A stretch of 22,143 nt of DNA from CAYOBW01 sp964402115 (GTDB taxonomy: Bacteria; Verrucomicrobiota; Kiritimatiellia; UBA8416; CAYOBW01): the NCBI GenBank assembly GCA_964402115.1, contig CAYOBW010000112.1:1-22143 (forward strand), given 5' to 3'. Numbering within the stretch: the stretch's first letter is position 1; every line of letters begins with the position of its first letter. The notes under the pieces were generated by a model that saw only the letters and a list, made by a program, of their open reading frames with translations, ran no database searches and was not told the DNA's origin. The position numbers were made by a program, and so were the translations under genes. Positions 21,360 to 22,143 of the stretch are shown here, piece by piece.

Positions 21360-22143
21360 ATGCCGCCCATTCACATCGACGCCGGTGCCCTCGCAGCCGT
21401 CCTGGAGGCGCAGGTGGCCCGTTACAAGGTGGACCTGGGACCCGACGAGGTGGGCCGGGTGCTCGAGGCCGGCGACGGCATCGCCTATGCCGACGGCCTG
21501 CCCGGCGTCATGGCCGAGGAGATGGTGGTTTTCAAGGACGGTGTCAACGGCATGGTGCTCAACCTGGAGCGCGACCGCGTGGGGATCGTCATCCTCGGCG
21601 CCTGCGCGGGGATCGAGGAAGGTCACATCGTCAAGCGCACGGGGCGCGTGCTGGACGTGCCCGTGGGCGAGGCGCTGCTCGGCCGTGTGGTCAACCCCCT
21701 GGGCGAACCGCTGGACGGCCAGGGGCCGATCCTGGCCGGCGAGCGCCGGCGGGTCGAGGTGGATGCCCCCGGTATCGTGGACCGCCAGTCGGTGGACACC
21801 CCGCTGCAAACCGGGCTGAAGAGCGTGGACGCGATGACGGCGATCGGGCGGGGCCAGCGCGAGCTGATCGTGGGCGACCGCCAGACCGGCAAGACCACCA
21901 TGGCCATCGACGCGATCCTGAACCAGAAGACGGGCGACGTGCGCTGCGTGTATGTGGCGATCGGGCAGAAGCTCTCCTCCGTGGCCCAGACCGTGCAGGT
22001 GCTGAAAGACCACCAGGCGCTGGCGAACTGCATCGTCGTCGTGGCCACGGCCAGCGACTCGGCGCCGCTGCAGTACATCGCCCCCTTTGCGGGCTGCTCG
22101 ATGGGCGAGTTCTTCCGCGACCGGGGCGACGATGCGCTGATCG
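21360..22143 (+). CDS. atpA: ATP synthase F1 subunit alpha, 3' end beyond window
   Basis: The frame runs from ATG at 21360 to the window end: 261 codons, about half of the usual 500 residues. It starts MPPIHIDAGALAAVLEAQVARYK and has the N-terminal barrel (VGRVLEAGDGIAYADGLPGVMAEE, 31-54), GRVVNPLGEPLDG (108-120), the Walker A loop GDRQTGKT (172-179) and SAPLQYIAPFAGCSMGEFF (234-252). Its product is a nucleotide-binding subunit of the F1 hexamer at the inner membrane. No strong Shine-Dalgarno is visible. The preceding gene (amrS) is divergent with a 107-base gap, so atpA seems to lead its transcription unit; the usual upstream atpB, E, F and H are not here. Confidence 0.95.
   Translation, partial: MPPIHIDAGALAAVLEAQVARYKVDLGPDEVGRVLEAGDGIAYADGLPGVMAEEMVVFKDGVNGMVLNLERDRVGIVILGACAGIEEGHIVKRTGRVLDVPVGEALLGRVVNPLGEPLDGQGPILAGERRRVEVDAPGIVDRQSVDTPLQTGLKSVDAMTAIGRGQRELIVGDRQTGKTTMAIDAILNQKTGDVRCVYVAIGQKLSSVAQTVQVLKDHQALANCIVVVATASDSAPLQYIAPFAGCSMGEFFRDRGDDALI

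Noticed and set aside
21354..22013. 219-codon frame antisense to atpA
   Set aside because: The sense frame is a textbook ATP synthase alpha subunit.

Overview
The window is GC-rich bacterial DNA, most likely from the Verrucomicrobiota / Kiritimatiellota / Lentisphaerota part of the PVC group. The evidence is indirect. A giant secreted protein combines delta-60 repeats, Ig-like domains and a C-terminal 'DVDNDGVPDWW' module of a kind I associate with Verrucomicrobiota. A lipoprotein joins an F5/8-type C domain, an HzsA-like propeller, two haem c motifs and an FGE-like domain. The gaps between genes are packed with short palindromic repeats. There is no rRNA, tRNA or CRISPR array here, so the phylum is an inference.

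Layout. 1-914 has no secure gene and holds dispersed repeats. 915-2228 (-) is a secreted kelch-type beta-propeller protein. 2338-2493 (-) is a 51-residue basic protein with a plausible promoter and ribosome binding site. 2500-3604 is a repeat-dense gap with several palindrome families, two of which show compensatory base changes between copies. 3605-7342 (-) is a 1245-residue multidomain lipoprotein. 7343-7792 is the divergent spacer and leader of the next gene. 7793-18670 (+) encodes a 3625-residue secreted protein, half of the window. 18671-19411 is a debris field: a terminator-like palindrome, a broken piece of an amrS-like gene, a 356-bp element with terminal inverted repeats and a target duplication inserted in that piece, a perfect 28-bp inverted repeat inside the element, and a scrap of Ig-domain coding sequence. 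19412-20041 (-) is a Uma2-family nuclease-like protein. 20110-21252 (-) is a Tat-exported AmrS-type radical SAM protein. 21360 to the end (+) is the start of atpA, running off the window.

The most striking object is the 3625-residue protein. It contains six super-units about 604-608 residues apart. Each has exactly seven roughly 49-residue delta-60 repeats, a linker domain of about 92 residues and (in the first five) two Ig-like domains; the sixth ends in a different C-terminal module. Seven repeats per block, with a split repeat at the block ends, predicts six closed seven-bladed beta-propellers on a string (42 blades, 10 Ig domains).

The genes do not form one obvious pathway. Three large products (kelch protein, HzsA-like lipoprotein, propeller/Ig giant) are predicted to be exported and rich in beta-propellers, which suggests a cell-surface or periplasmic theme. 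amrS, uma2 and atpA look like ordinary neighbours. atpA appears to open its own transcription unit, with none of the usual upstream F0/delta genes next to it.
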